A stretch of 64,000 nucleotides of DNA from Atopobiaceae bacterium (GCA_030525685.1 JAUNEG010000001.1:62001-126000), one strand, 5' to 3'. Shown: positions 16,458-25,548, numbered from the stretch's first letter. The notes: generated by a model not told the origin, from the letters alone. Numbers and translations are program-made.

Positions 16458-17951
16458 CTAGCTAAGCCGCAGCTCCCAGAGGTTCGACCAGCCGGGCAGC
16501 GGCAGGCCCGGGTAGGGGAGCCAGACCGGCCGGTGCCGCGTGAGGCCGCGCGCGGCGTAGAGCGCGTTGGCCGGCACGTTGGCCACGTTCGTGTTGAGGC
16601 GCACCACGCGAGCCCCCAGCTCCCGCGCCCCCCGCACGCCGGCGACGAGCAGGGCGTCGCCCACGCCGCGCCCGCGCGCCGCGGGGTCCACGGCGAGGAG
16701 GTGCCAGCAGGCCACGTCCTTCTCGGCCCGCCGTCCCCACGAGGGGCCGCCGAGCCCGGAGCCGTGCCCGGGGGCATTGCCGTTCCCCATGTTCGCGTCA
16801 TGGTCCACGGCCACGGCGCCGAGAAGGGCGGCGTCGTCCGCGGGCCTGCCGTCGCGCACGGCCGCGGCGTCGAAGGCGCCCCAGTACGCGCCTGCGGCCA
16901 GGAGCTCTGCCGCCATCCCGACGGGCGGCCACACGTCCTGCACCCAGCCCGAGGTCCCGGGCCCGGCGTCCACGCGCCGGTAGAGATCCTCGAGCCGTCC
17001 GGCCCAGCGCCCCGAGACGGGGATGCGGCAGACGGCGATGCCGACGGGCTGCTCGATGGCGCGGCGGGGGTGCCGCACGTCGTTCCTCTTGACCGTGGCG
17101 AGAAGCTCGCGCGCCACGGCGGCGGGCGCCATCTTGGGGAGGTTGTGGTCCACGCCGGGCTCCACGACCTTGGCCGCGCCGGGGATGGCGGCGACGATGC
17201 GGTCCGTCTCCTCGGGGAGGATCTCATCGAACTCGCCCACCATCACGGTCACGGGACAGGCGATGCGCGCCAGCGAGGCGGCGTCGATCTGCGGCTGCTC
17301 GACCATGAGCTGCAGGAGCTCGGCGATGCGCGCGGACTCGGCAGGGGAGGGCACCGGCGTCCCGTCCTCCAGTGTGACGCCCTCCTCGCCCTCCTCGGCC
17401 CAGCGGCGGTTCTCGGCGGCGGCGTAGGCCATCCAGTCGGTGTCCTCCCTGGGGAGGCCGCCAGGCGTTAGGTTTGCCCCGAGCACGGTCACGGAGAGGA
17501 CGTGCTCGCCCCAGTCGCGGGCGAGGAGCAGCCCCAGGATGCCGCCGTCGGAGAAGCCGAGCGCGTGGACCTGCGGCACGCCGAGTCGCGAGCAGACCTC
17601 GCGCGCGTCGGCGGCCATGAGCTCGTAGGAGAGCGGCGCGGTGCCGCGGGAGGAGGCGCCCTGCGAGCGGGAGTCGACGGCGATGACGGCGCGCCCGCTC
17701 GCACAGACGGCGTCGATGACCGAGCCGAAGATGCCGTGCTCCTCGCCGTTGCCGTGCAGCATGAGGACCGGCGGCACGGTGAGGCCGACACCGAAGGGCG
17801 TCCCCGGCTCGTCGACGACGCCGGCGGGCGCGTACGTCCAGGCCACGATCGTCGCGCCGTCGGCCGTCGGCACCTCCACGCGCGCCGCGACCGGAACGGT
17901 CGGCAGCGCGTACGGGCGCGGAACATGCACCGGTGGCGGCGTGACCTTCAT
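16458..17951 (-). CDS. Alpha/beta hydrolase fused to a GNAT acetyltransferase
   Basis: A 497-residue two-domain protein. The first ~290 residues form an alpha/beta hydrolase: oxyanion segment LMLHGNGEEHG, nucleophile elbow GFSDGG (Ser about residue 132), acid EFDEI (about 241) and His in GVDHNLP (about 267). The remaining ~200 residues are GNAT-like, with the acetyl-CoA loop LAVDPAARGRGVGDALL and a C-terminal YAARGL motif. The reading frame is continuous with no internal start that would separate the halves. GAAGGGA precedes the ATG. The substrate is unknown; the fusion suggests sequential deacylation and acetylation, or a bifunctional detoxifying enzyme. Confidence 0.8.
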   Translation of the reverse strand: MKVTPPPVHVPRPYALPTVPVAARVEVPTADGATIVAWTYAPAGVVDEPGTPFGVGLTVPPVLMLHGNGEEHGIFGSVIDAVCASGRAVIAVDSRSQGASSRGTAPLSYELMAADAREVCSRLGVPQVHALGFSDGGILGLLLARDWGEHVLSVTVLGANLTPGGLPREDTDWMAYAAAENRRWAEEGEEGVTLEDGTPVPSPAESARIAELLQLMVEQPQIDAASLARIACPVTVMVGEFDEILPEETDRIVAAIPGAAKVVEPGVDHNLPKMAPAAVARELLATVKRNDVRHPRRAIEQPVGIAVCRIPVSGRWAGRLEDLYRRVDAGPGTSGWVQDVWPPVGMAAELLAAGAYWGAFDAAAVRDGRPADDAALLGAVAVDHDANMGNGNAPGHGSGLGGPSWGRRAEKDVACWHLLAVDPAARGRGVGDALLVAGVRGARELGARVVRLNTNVANVPANALYAARGLTRHRPVWLPYPGLPLPGWSNLWELRLS

Positions 17952-17987
17952 GTGAGTCCCTTCGGTAAGATAGGCCGATCGAGTGCG

Positions 17988-18080
17988 GGCGGGGCGAGAG
18001 GGTCCGCCGCGAGCTCCGCAGCCGCGTCCTGTGCGGCGAGGACTGTCTGAGCGCCGGACCTTCTCGCCCCGCCCTTCTCG
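17988..18080. repeat. Long-stem structured element, copy 1
   Basis: Complementary arms GGGCGGGGCGAGA...TCTCGCCCCGCCC plus GGTCCG...CGGACC make a stem of about 20 bp. It encloses a core with CGCGAGCTCCGCAGC and CTGTCTGAGCGCCGG and an inner hairpin CCGC/GCGG. A second copy (22815-22897) keeps the core but has different, still complementary stems. It lies between metG and the hydrolase gene on the transcribed minus strand and may be a terminator, a small RNA or a repeat. Confidence 0.7.
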
Positions 18081-20108
18081 CTACTTGGAGCGAACCTGCG
18101 ACGGGTGCTTCTCGAAGAAGTCGTAGCGTGGGGGCAGGGGGACGATCTTGTGCTCCGCGGGCGTCTCGCCGCAGGCGGCGGCCAGCTCGGCGGGTCCGTC
18201 GAAGGCGTGCTCCCAGGAGAAGAAGAGCTCGGGCGAGAAGCCCATGTGCTCGCAGATCTTCTCGCAGCCGAAGGGCACGGCCGGGTGCATGAGCAGGGCC
18301 GCCGTGCGCAGCGCGACGAAGGCGTCGGCGAGGGCGGCCTCGTAGGCGGCGTCGTCGCCCTTGGCGGCCTTGGAGGCGTCGTCCCAGCGCTTGTTGGCCG
18401 CGCGGGCGAGCTCCTCCGCCACGCCGAGCGCACCGTGGGCGTCGAACTCGTAGGCGCGGCGCTCGAAGGCCAGCGTGGCCTCGCGCGCGGCGGAGACGGC
18501 CTCCTCGCTCGGGGCAACGGCGGGCAGGTGCGCGTCGCAGACGTTGGCGGCGCCGTAGAAGCAGCTGCGGGCCAGGCGGTTGAAGATGTTGGTGAGGAAG
18601 GCGCTCTCCTTGAGGGCGGGGTCGACCACGCGCGGGTCGTCGCGGACGAGCACGTCCTCGCCCGTGGCCTTGTCCTTGTGGGAGACGGAGGTGTCGAAGG
18701 CCTTGGGGTTGAAGGAGACAGCCTTCTGGTCCAGGCCAAGGGACAGCCAGTGCGCGCGCAGCTGCTCGGGCGTGTAGGCGTCCAGCAGCTCCGCCGCCAT
18801 CGGCGGGACGATCTTGCCGGAGCTCGAGGCCTTCTTGTTCATGAACAGGATGTGGTAGTTGGCCACGGGGACGTCCTGCGTGAGACCCCAGTCGAGCGCC
18901 TCCCACATGGCCGGCTGCGCCACGCAGTAGAAGTAGATGTTGTCCTGGCCGATGAACTGGTAGACGCGGGCGTCCTCGCTGCACCACCAGTCGTGCCAGT
19001 CGCGGCTGGAGTAGCGGCCCTCCCCGGCGAGCTCCAGCGTCGTCTGCGTGAACGAGATCGGCGCCCACAGGCTCTCGGGCCAGCACCAGACCGTGAGGCC
19101 GCTCGTGCCCTCGAGCTCGGGTGCGGCCACGCCCCAGTCGATGTTGCCGGTGATGCGGAACGGGAGCAGACACTTGCCGGTGCGGAAGCGCACGCCCGCG
19201 GCGTCGAGCTTCTCGCGCGCCTCGTCACGCTCCTCCCAGCCGGCGAAGGTGAGCGAGAAGGACTGCTGGCCCTTCTCGGCCTCCACGAGCGTGTGGGCGG
19301 GGAGCTGGTCGGCGACTGCGTCGTAGGCCTCGCGGAACTTGGTCTGGACGTAGATCACCGGGTCGACGAGGCTCTCGCGCACGGTCTTGGCGACGATGGC
19401 GCGGACCTGCGGGTCCATGTCCCACTCGTCCATGAGGCGCTCGAGCTCGGCACGGAAGGCAGGCAGGTCAAAGTACCAGTTGTCAACCGGCCGCAGCTCG
19501 GGCGTGGTGCCGGTGACCTGCGAGACGGGGGCGATCAGCTCCTCGGGGTCAAACTGGTGGCCGAGGTCGCACTCGTCGGCGTAGGCCTTCTCGGACTTGC
19601 AGCCGCGCACGGGGCAGCGGCCCTGGACCTGGCGGCCGTTGAGGAAGGTGCCGGCCTCAACGTCAAAGAACTGGCGCGTGGAGCGCTTCTTGAGGTAGCC
19701 ACGCTCGTGGAGGCGGCGGATGAGCTCGTCGGTCACGCGGACATGGACGTCGCGCGCGGGGGCGAGGCCGGAGCCGGCGAAGAGGTCGAGCGAGATGCCG
19801 TAGGCGTCGAGGGCGGCCTTCTGGCTCTCGTGGTTAGCGCGGACGTAGTCCTCGATCGTGCCCGTGTATCCCTCGTTCTCCACCTTCTTGCGGTAGCCCT
19901 CGGCGATGGGCGATCCGTAGCAGTCCGTGCCTGAGACGAAGACCACGTTCTCGGCGCCGATGCGGTCGCGCAGGAAGCGCGCGAAGAAGTCGGCCGGGAC
20001 GAAGACGCCGCCGATATGGCCGAAGTGCAGGTTCTTGTTGCCGTAGGGCATGCCGCCGGTGATGACCGCGCGGCGCGGGAAGCTCGGGCGAGAGGAGGTC
20101 TCGGGCAT
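18081..20108 (-). CDS. metG: Methionyl-tRNA synthetase
   Basis: A 675-residue class I synthetase that charges tRNA-Met. The HIGH signature reads HFGH (about residue 27, in NKNLHFGHIGG) and KMSKS is replaced by KKASSSGK (about 422-429). A zinc-knuckle-like Cys cluster lies at CPVRGCKSEKAYADECDLGH. The C-terminal anticodon-binding helices are present (SAFLTNIFNRLARSCFYG), and no EMAP-type RNA-binding tail is seen. The divergent signature sequences mark an unusual bacterial MetG subtype. It is preceded by GGAGCACCC and a short divergent region. Confidence 0.93.
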   Translation of the reverse strand: MPETSSRPSFPRRAVITGGMPYGNKNLHFGHIGGVFVPADFFARFLRDRIGAENVVFVSGTDCYGSPIAEGYRKKVENEGYTGTIEDYVRANHESQKAALDAYGISLDLFAGSGLAPARDVHVRVTDELIRRLHERGYLKKRSTRQFFDVEAGTFLNGRQVQGRCPVRGCKSEKAYADECDLGHQFDPEELIAPVSQVTGTTPELRPVDNWYFDLPAFRAELERLMDEWDMDPQVRAIVAKTVRESLVDPVIYVQTKFREAYDAVADQLPAHTLVEAEKGQQSFSLTFAGWEERDEAREKLDAAGVRFRTGKCLLPFRITGNIDWGVAAPELEGTSGLTVWCWPESLWAPISFTQTTLELAGEGRYSSRDWHDWWCSEDARVYQFIGQDNIYFYCVAQPAMWEALDWGLTQDVPVANYHILFMNKKASSSGKIVPPMAAELLDAYTPEQLRAHWLSLGLDQKAVSFNPKAFDTSVSHKDKATGEDVLVRDDPRVVDPALKESAFLTNIFNRLARSCFYGAANVCDAHLPAVAPSEEAVSAAREATLAFERRAYEFDAHGALGVAEELARAANKRWDDASKAAKGDDAAYEAALADAFVALRTAALLMHPAVPFGCEKICEHMGFSPELFFSWEHAFDGPAELAAACGETPAEHKIVPLPPRYDFFEKHPSQVRSK

Positions 20109-20191
20109 GGGTGCTCCTTCGTGATTGGGTGCAGCCCTCCCATTCTCGCACTTCTCGACTGCGCGCGGGGCCGGCGCGCTAAGATGGGAGC

Positions 20192-20734
20192 ATGCGCACG
20201 ATCGCCGACATAGACGTCCTGGGGGACGAGGCCCTGCAGCGGGGGATCGCGCGGCTGTCGCTCGCGCTTCTCGTGGTCACGGCTCTTCTCGCCGCGCTCC
20301 TCGCCCTCGCCCTGGGCGGCGAGAGGCTCGACGTGTGGTGGTGGGTCACGCTGGCGCTGGGGAGCCTCGTCGCGCTGCCTGTCCACGAGCTCGTGCATGC
20401 CGCGGCGTTCAAGCTGCTGTGTCCCGGCTGCCGCGTGTCCTTTGGCTTTAAGGAGGCCTTCCTCTACACCAAGACGGACGGGGCCCTGCTGCGTCGCGGC
20501 TGCATGGTGGCCGTGCTGCTTGCGCCCTCGGTGCTGGTGACTGCCGCGCTGGTCGCCCTGGTGCTCGGCGCAGGCCTCCCCGTGCTCGCGGTCCTTCTCG
20601 CCGGTGCACACCTCTCCGGGTGCGCCGGTGATATCCTCATGGCCTCGGCCACCCTTCGCGAGGGCACCTGCACCCATGCCCGCGACACCGAGACCGGCAT
20701 CACCCTGCTCTGCGACCGCGAGGAGGACGCATGA
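20192..20734 (+). CDS. DUF3267-type membrane metalloprotease-like protein
   Basis: A 180-residue integral membrane protein with four or five hydrophobic segments and HELVH (residues ~63-67) inside a helix, the zincin motif typical of DUF3267 proteins. Part of a later helix (LLAGAHLSGCAGDI) could supply a third metal ligand (His/Asp). The promoter-like TAAGAT lies only six bases before GCATG, so the message may be nearly leaderless, although GGGAG is also present. Its stop overlaps the next start (ATGA). Substrate unknown. Confidence 0.7.
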   Translation: MRTIADIDVLGDEALQRGIARLSLALLVVTALLAALLALALGGERLDVWWWVTLALGSLVALPVHELVHAAAFKLLCPGCRVSFGFKEAFLYTKTDGALLRRGCMVAVLLAPSVLVTAALVALVLGAGLPVLAVLLAGAHLSGCAGDILMASATLREGTCTHARDTETGITLLCDREEDA

Positions 20735-21087
20735 ACGAGACCATCGCCCAGCTCCACGAGCACCGCGAGGAGCAGGCGCGCATCCTGGGGTGTCCGCGCC
20801 ACGTGGTGCCCGCGGTGATGCTCGTGATCGACCATCCCACGGAGGGGCGGCTCAGGCGTGTGAAGCCGGTGCGCCTGCCGCTCGAGGACGTCGTCTTCGA
20901 GAATCGCTACGAGACGCGCGACGCCTGCCGCCTGCTCGAGGACCTGCGTCCCAAGGCGCCGGCCAGCCGCGACCTCGCCGACTGGGCGCGCGCGTTCTGC
21001 GAGCGCAAGTGGAACTCGGACTTCTCGCGCGAGATGACGCGCTCCGCCGCCGCGATCCTCGCGGACTTCGCGACGGAGGCCTCATGA
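20731..21087 (+). CDS. Stand-alone C-terminal segment of a nitroreductase-like protein
   Basis: A 118-residue protein resembling only the last third of NfsA/NfsB-type nitroreductases: ILGCPRHVVPAVMLVIDHPT corresponds to the usual 'iLglPeyv.PaamlvfGyPte' and PLEDVVFENRYE to the domain end. The N-terminal FMN-binding half is absent and nothing upstream encodes it. ATGA overlaps on both sides (with the membrane protein before and queH after) suggest it is translated. It is either a decayed flavoenzyme kept by coupling or a repurposed domain. Confidence 0.6.
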   Translation: MNETIAQLHEHREEQARILGCPRHVVPAVMLVIDHPTEGRLRRVKPVRLPLEDVVFENRYETRDACRLLEDLRPKAPASRDLADWARAFCERKWNSDFSREMTRSAAAILADFATEAS

Positions 21088-21689
21088 CGCCGCTTCTGCT
21101 CCACGCCTGCTGCGGCCCGTGCTCGCTCGAGCCGGTGAGGCTGCTGCGCGCCGAGGGCTTCGAGCCCACGATCTGCTGGACCAACCCCAACATCCAGCCC
21201 GTCTCCGAGTGGCGTCGTCGCCTGGACACGCTGCTCGCGTGGGCCGACGAGGTGGCGCACGTCGACGTGATCGTCGCGGGTGACGACCGGGATGCCTGGG
21301 AGGTTGCCGTGGCTCCGGCGGGCTTCGACCGCGCGCGGCGCTGCCGGGCGTGCTACGCGCTGCGCCTTGCCGAGGCGTGCCGCGTGGGGCACGAGCGGGG
21401 CTTCGAGTTCGTGTCCACGACGCTCGTGGTCTCGCCGTACCAGCTCTTCGACGCCTGCGGCGAGATCCTCTCCGCGGTCGCGCCCCGCTTTGGCCTCACG
21501 CCCGTCTGGCGCGACTTCCGCCCGTTCTACCCCGAGGCCACGCGCGAGTCCCGCGAGCTGGGAATGTATCGCCAGAACTACTGCGGGTGTCGCTTCTCGG
21601 CCGCGGAGGCGGTCATCGAGCGCCACGAGGCCCGCGACGCGCGCAAGGCCGCGAAGGTCGCGGCGCGCTCGGCCGCCCCTCAGGTGTAA
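21084..21689 (+). CDS. queH: Epoxyqueuosine reductase QueH
   Basis: A 201-residue iron-sulfur enzyme that performs the last step of queuosine synthesis in tRNA, non-orthologous to QueG. Diagnostic cysteines are present: HACCGPC (residues 7-13), RRCRACYALRL (about 87) and YCGCRFS (about 168). The length matches the family. The ATG at 21084 is fixed by the ATGA overlap with the preceding gene; longer readings are shadows. queA and tgt lie 2 and 5 kb downstream. Confidence 0.92.
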   Translation: MTPLLLHACCGPCSLEPVRLLRAEGFEPTICWTNPNIQPVSEWRRRLDTLLAWADEVAHVDVIVAGDDRDAWEVAVAPAGFDRARRCRACYALRLAEACRVGHERGFEFVSTTLVVSPYQLFDACGEILSAVAPRFGLTPVWRDFRPFYPEATRESRELGMYRQNYCGCRFSAAEAVIERHEARDARKAAKVAARSAAPQV

Positions 21690-21784
21690 GGGTTTTGGCA
21701 AGACCGCCGATCCCTCGCCTGCCCGCGTCGTGCGTGCTCTATCGTGATGAACGGTCTGTCTGAGACGAGAAGGACGGTGAGAAC

Positions 21785-22759
21785 ATGATCCAGTGCCTGC
21801 TGACCGGCGAGAACGGAACCATGGAGAAGGTCGCCCAGCCCTGTCCCGGGTGCTGGGTCAACGTCGTCGCGCCCACGGAGGAGGAGCGCGCCTGGCTCGA
21901 GGGCGAGCTCGGCGTGCTCCCGGAGTTCGTGAGCTCGGCCCTCGATGACGAGGAGACTTCGCGCGTCGACTACGACGAGGACGCGCGCCAGATCTTCGTG
22001 ATCGTCGACTACCCCGTCGTCGGGGAGGACGGCGCGGGCGTGCGCCCCCAGAGCCCGCTGCAGTACGACACCATGCCCCTCTCGATGGTCTTTCTCCCCG
22101 AGCGCGGGCTCTTCGTGACCATCAGCATCCTCCAGAACGAGGTCGTCGACGACCTGGCCCGCGGCCGCGTCCGCAACGTCGACACGCGCCTGCGCACGCG
22201 CTTCCTGCTGCAGATGCTCCTGCACATCTCGCAGCTCTACCTCGTCTACCTGAGGCGCATTGACCGGCTGTCCTCGAACACGGAGGCACGCCTGCACGCG
22301 TCCGTGCGCAACGAGGAGCTCATCCAGATGCTCAACCTGGAGAAGTCGCTCGTGTACTTCTCCACCTCGCTCAAGTCGGACGAGGTGACGCTCAACAAGA
22401 TCGCGCAGGGCCGCATCATCCCGCTCTACGAGGACGACCAGGACCTCCTCGAGGACGTGCTCGTCGAGGTACACCAGGCCATCGAGATGGCCAACATCTA
22501 CTCCGGGACGCTCTCCGGCACGATGGACGCCTTCGCGAGCATCATCTCCAACAACCTCAACATCGTGATGAAGGTCCTCTCCGTCATCACGATTGTCATG
22601 GCGATCCCCAACATCGTCTTCGGCTTCTACGGCATGAACGTCGGCCTGCCCTTCGAGGGCGTCCCCTTGCTCGACAACTGGGCGTTCCCGCTGCTGCTCG
22701 CCGTGGCGGGCTGCCTCGTCGCCGCCTGGATTTTCAAGCGCAAGGGTCTCTGGCACTAG
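21785..22759 (+). CDS. corA: CorA-family divalent metal ion transporter
   Basis: A 324-residue protein with a large cytoplasmic domain (LDDEETSRVDYDEDARQI), a long stalk helix and two C-terminal membrane helices. The pore motif is FYGMNVGLP (GMN about residue 283), and the tail ends in basic residues (FKRKGLWH). It transports Mg2+ or a related ion. GAAGGACGGTGAG precedes the ATG, and TATCGT at 21740-21745 is the likely -10. Confidence 0.93.
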   Translation: MIQCLLTGENGTMEKVAQPCPGCWVNVVAPTEEERAWLEGELGVLPEFVSSALDDEETSRVDYDEDARQIFVIVDYPVVGEDGAGVRPQSPLQYDTMPLSMVFLPERGLFVTISILQNEVVDDLARGRVRNVDTRLRTRFLLQMLLHISQLYLVYLRRIDRLSSNTEARLHASVRNEELIQMLNLEKSLVYFSTSLKSDEVTLNKIAQGRIIPLYEDDQDLLEDVLVEVHQAIEMANIYSGTLSGTMDAFASIISNNLNIVMKVLSVITIVMAIPNIVFGFYGMNVGLPFEGVPLLDNWAFPLLLAVAGCLVAAWIFKRKGLWH

Positions 22760-22814
22760 CGAGAAAACCCTGCCCTCCTGGCTCTACCGACACCGATGGG
22801 GCGGGCGGGGCGGC

Positions 22815-22897
22815 CGGCGTGTGAATCCTCCGCGAGTTCTGCAGCGCGCGCTCTGTGCGCGCGAAGCTGTCTGAGCGCCGGATTCACGCGTCGGCCG
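22815..22897. repeat. Long-stem structured element, copy 2
   Basis: GTGTGAATCC...GGATTCACGCG close a stem of about 17 bp. The core shares CCGCGAGTTCTGCAGC and CTGTCTGAGCGCCGGA with the copy at 18.0 kb, while the inner hairpin is GCGCGC/GCGCGC instead of CCGC/GCGG. Maintained pairing with changed bases supports a real folded element. It lies between corA and the queA promoter. Confidence 0.7.
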
Positions 22898-22906
22898 TCT
22901 CACGCG

Positions 22907-22915
22907 TGCTATCGT
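22907..22915 (+). promoter_or_regulatory. queA promoter, extended -10
   Basis: TGCTATCGT, 26 bases before the queA start, matches the extended -10 pattern TGnTAnnnT that recurs before several genes here (27396, 34239, 35031, 57123, 59960). Confidence 0.5.
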
Positions 22916-22940
22916 AGTGCGCTGGACCAAGGAGGAATCC

Positions 22941-24107
22941 ATGCGCACCGACGACTTCGACTATCCGCTGCCTGACGAGCTCATCGCCCAGACTCCCGCC
23001 GAGCCGCGCGACTCCTGCCGCCTGCTCGTGCTCCATCGCGAGGATGGCTCCGTCGAGCACCGGCGCTTCTCGGACATCATCGACTACCTCGAGCCGGGCG
23101 ACCTTCTCGTGGCCAACCGGACGCGCGTCATGCCGGCGCGCCTCGTGGGCCGCAAGCGCGGGACCGGCGGCGTCTGCGAGACGCTGCTGCTCAAGCGACG
23201 CGAGGACGTGGACCCGCTCGGCGGCGTCTGGGAGTGTCTGGTCAACCCCGGCAAGAGGCTGCGCCAGCCGGGCATCGTGATCGAGTACCGCGCCGGCGGC
23301 CTGCACGCCCCGGAGTCCGCGCCGGTGGTGCTCACCGGCGAGATCGTCGACTTCGTCGAGGGCAGCAGGGGCGGCCGCCTCGTGCGCTTCTCGCCGGTGG
23401 GGGAGAAGGACGACGGCACCCCGCGCACCCTGGACGAGGCCATCCACGCCGCCGGCCACGTGCCGCTGCCGCCCTACATCACCCAGTACGAGGGCGACCC
23501 CGAGAAGTACCAGACCGTCTACGCCATGAGCGAGGAGCACTCCGCCGCCGCGCCCACGGCCGGCCTCCACTTCACGCCCGCGCTCATCGAGCGCATTCGC
23601 GAGAAGGGCGTGGGCTGGGCGACGGTGGAGCTCGAGGTGGGCATTGACACGTTCCGCCTGGTCACCGAGGATGACCCGACCCAGCACGTCATGCACACCG
23701 AGCGCTACCACGTGCCCCAGGAGGTCGTCGACGCCGTGCACGCCACCAAGGCGGCGGGACACCGCGTGATCGCCGTGGGCACCACCTCGGTGCGCTCGCT
23801 CGAGAGCGCCTGGGAGGGGGACGCGGCTCCGGGCGATCCGCCCGTCGTCGCGCGTCGCTTCGAGGGTGCCGCCGGCACCGGCGACATCGTGGCGCGCGAG
23901 AACGCCACCACCAACCTCTACCTCATGCCGGGGTCGAGCTTCCACGTGGCGGACGCCATGATCACGAACTTCCACGTGCCGCGCTCCACGCTCATGATGC
24001 TCGTCTCGGCCTTCGCCACGCGTGATCAGATCATGGCCGCCTACGCCGCGGCCATCGAGGAGCGCTACCGCTTCCTCTCGTTCGGCGACGCGATGCTCAT
24101 CGAGTAG
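22941..24107 (+). CDS. queA: S-adenosylmethionine:tRNA ribosyltransferase-isomerase QueA
   Basis: A 388-residue cytoplasmic enzyme that moves the ribosyl group of SAM onto preQ1-modified tRNA, giving epoxyqueuosine. Typical family stretches are YPLPDELIAQTPAEPRDSCR, LLVANRTRVMPARL, PTAGLHFTP and NFHVPRSTLMMLVSAFA. The ATG at 22941 follows AAGGAGGAATCC; the 8-codon upstream extension has no site. Family length is about 340-390, so it is complete. Confidence 0.95.
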   Translation: MRTDDFDYPLPDELIAQTPAEPRDSCRLLVLHREDGSVEHRRFSDIIDYLEPGDLLVANRTRVMPARLVGRKRGTGGVCETLLLKRREDVDPLGGVWECLVNPGKRLRQPGIVIEYRAGGLHAPESAPVVLTGEIVDFVEGSRGGRLVRFSPVGEKDDGTPRTLDEAIHAAGHVPLPPYITQYEGDPEKYQTVYAMSEEHSAAAPTAGLHFTPALIERIREKGVGWATVELEVGIDTFRLVTEDDPTQHVMHTERYHVPQEVVDAVHATKAAGHRVIAVGTTSVRSLESAWEGDAAPGDPPVVARRFEGAAGTGDIVARENATTNLYLMPGSSFHVADAMITNFHVPRSTLMMLVSAFATRDQIMAAYAAAIEERYRFLSFGDAMLIE

Positions 24108-24115
24108 GGGCCGCC

Positions 24116-25345
24116 CTATCGGCCCGCGGTGACGACCAGCACCGCCACGAGGGCGACCAGCGCCACCACGACGAGCGCCGCGGCGAGAAGCGCGAGGCGG
24201 ACGCCGCGCGTGCTGCTGCGCAGGCTGCGCTCGCCCTCGGCCAGCTGGTCGACCACGCCCTGCTGATTGGCGACGGCCCTGCGCTGCTGCTCGACGCTCT
24301 GGCGAAGCCGGACGGTCTCCTCGGGCGTGGCGTGGACGTCCTGCGCCTCGTCGTAGAGCGCGAGCGCCTCGTCGTGGCGCTCGGCCGCCTCGTCGTGGGC
24401 GACCTTGGCCTCGTGGGAACGCCTGCGGAGGTCCTCCATGCGGTCCTCGAGGTCCTTCTCGGCGGCCTGTGCCTCGGCGAGCCGCTCGTCATACTCGTTC
24501 TTGCGCGCGTCGTGCTCCTGTTTGGCGGCGTCGGCCTCGCGCTGGGCCTCCTCGAGGGACTTCTTCTGTGTCCACAGGTGGGTCTGGGCCGCGTCGACGG
24601 AGGCCTGCGCGTCGCGGGTGATTGCCGAGACGTCGCCGCGCGAGGTCTCCACCTGCGCCGCCTCCGTCGCGAGCTCGCCCTGGAGCCGCTGGAGCGCACC
24701 CGCGTCGGCCTGGGACTCCTGCGCGCGCCTCAGCTCGTCCTGCACCTTGAGGAGGCGCGCCTGTGACGCGTCCACGGAGCGGTTGGCGGAGGCGATGGAC
24801 TGCTCGCGCTGTTCGGTTGCCTCCTTGACCTGGGCCTCGGCCGTTCGTACCGCGCGCTTCGCCTCGCCGACCGCACGGCTGGCCTCCTCGGAGCGCCCGC
24901 GGGCCGTCTCCGCGATCTTCTTGTAGGGCCTGAGCTCGCGCTCGTGCTCCTCGCGCATGCGGTCGAGCTCCTCCGAGAGCGCCCTCGCCTCGGCGTCGAG
25001 CGACCCGACGAGCTCGTCCTGGCGCGCGATGACCTCGGCGGTCTCGGACACGATGGCCCCCTGCTCGCTCACGATTCGCTCGTAGCCCGCCTCGACCTCC
25101 TCGCGGCGGGCGAGCGTGGCCTCGTCGGCGGCGAGAGACTCCTCGAGGTCGCGCAGGCGCTCCCGGGCGGAGGCGTGTCGCCTGGAGGCGGCGTGGACGT
25201 CGCGCACGGCGAACATGCCGCTCCTCAGCGTCCTCGCCGCGCCCGCCGCCACGCCGCGCGCCGCCTCGAGGACCTCGCCCCCGCGATCAGCGGGCTTCTC
25301 GGCTCGGTCCCTCTCGGCGCCCTCCTGGTGCTCCCGGTCCGTCAT
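24116..25345 (-). CDS. Tail-anchored coiled-coil protein, function unknown
   Basis: A 409-residue protein made almost wholly of Glu/Ala/Arg/Gln-rich heptads (for example ALSEELDRMREEHERELR) from about residue 50 to 380, followed by one C-terminal membrane helix (LALLAAALVVVALVALVAVL) and a short basic end. There is no signal peptide, so the coil should face the cytoplasm. GAGGAGG precedes the ATG. It resembles spectrin- or SMC-like coils only in composition. A role in cell shape or envelope scaffolding is possible but unproven. It is transcribed towards queA. Confidence 0.65.
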   Translation of the reverse strand: MTDREHQEGAERDRAEKPADRGGEVLEAARGVAAGAARTLRSGMFAVRDVHAASRRHASARERLRDLEESLAADEATLARREEVEAGYERIVSEQGAIVSETAEVIARQDELVGSLDAEARALSEELDRMREEHERELRPYKKIAETARGRSEEASRAVGEAKRAVRTAEAQVKEATEQREQSIASANRSVDASQARLLKVQDELRRAQESQADAGALQRLQGELATEAAQVETSRGDVSAITRDAQASVDAAQTHLWTQKKSLEEAQREADAAKQEHDARKNEYDERLAEAQAAEKDLEDRMEDLRRRSHEAKVAHDEAAERHDEALALYDEAQDVHATPEETVRLRQSVEQQRRAVANQQGVVDQLAEGERSLRSSTRGVRLALLAAALVVVALVALVAVLVVTAGR

Positions 25346-25474
25346 CAGCGCCTCCTCGCGTCGTCTCGTACCCGTTCATTTTGCAGCAAGACGCCGCCGA
25401 GCCGCCCGTCAATTCCGCTCATCCCCCCACTTTGCATCCTCGGCGGACGTCACGAGCATGGTTCCTTGCATGTT

Positions 25475-25483
25475 TGCTACGAT
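25475..25483 (+). promoter_or_regulatory. ptsH promoter, extended -10
   Basis: TGCTACGAT lies about 65 bases before the HPr start and fits the local TGnTAnnnT pattern. No convincing -35 is visible. Confidence 0.45.
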
Positions 25484-25548
25484 ATGTCCCGTTTTTGGGA
25501 GGCGCGTTTCTCTCCCGCCGTTGGGAATTCTGGAAAGGAAGTCTTCGC

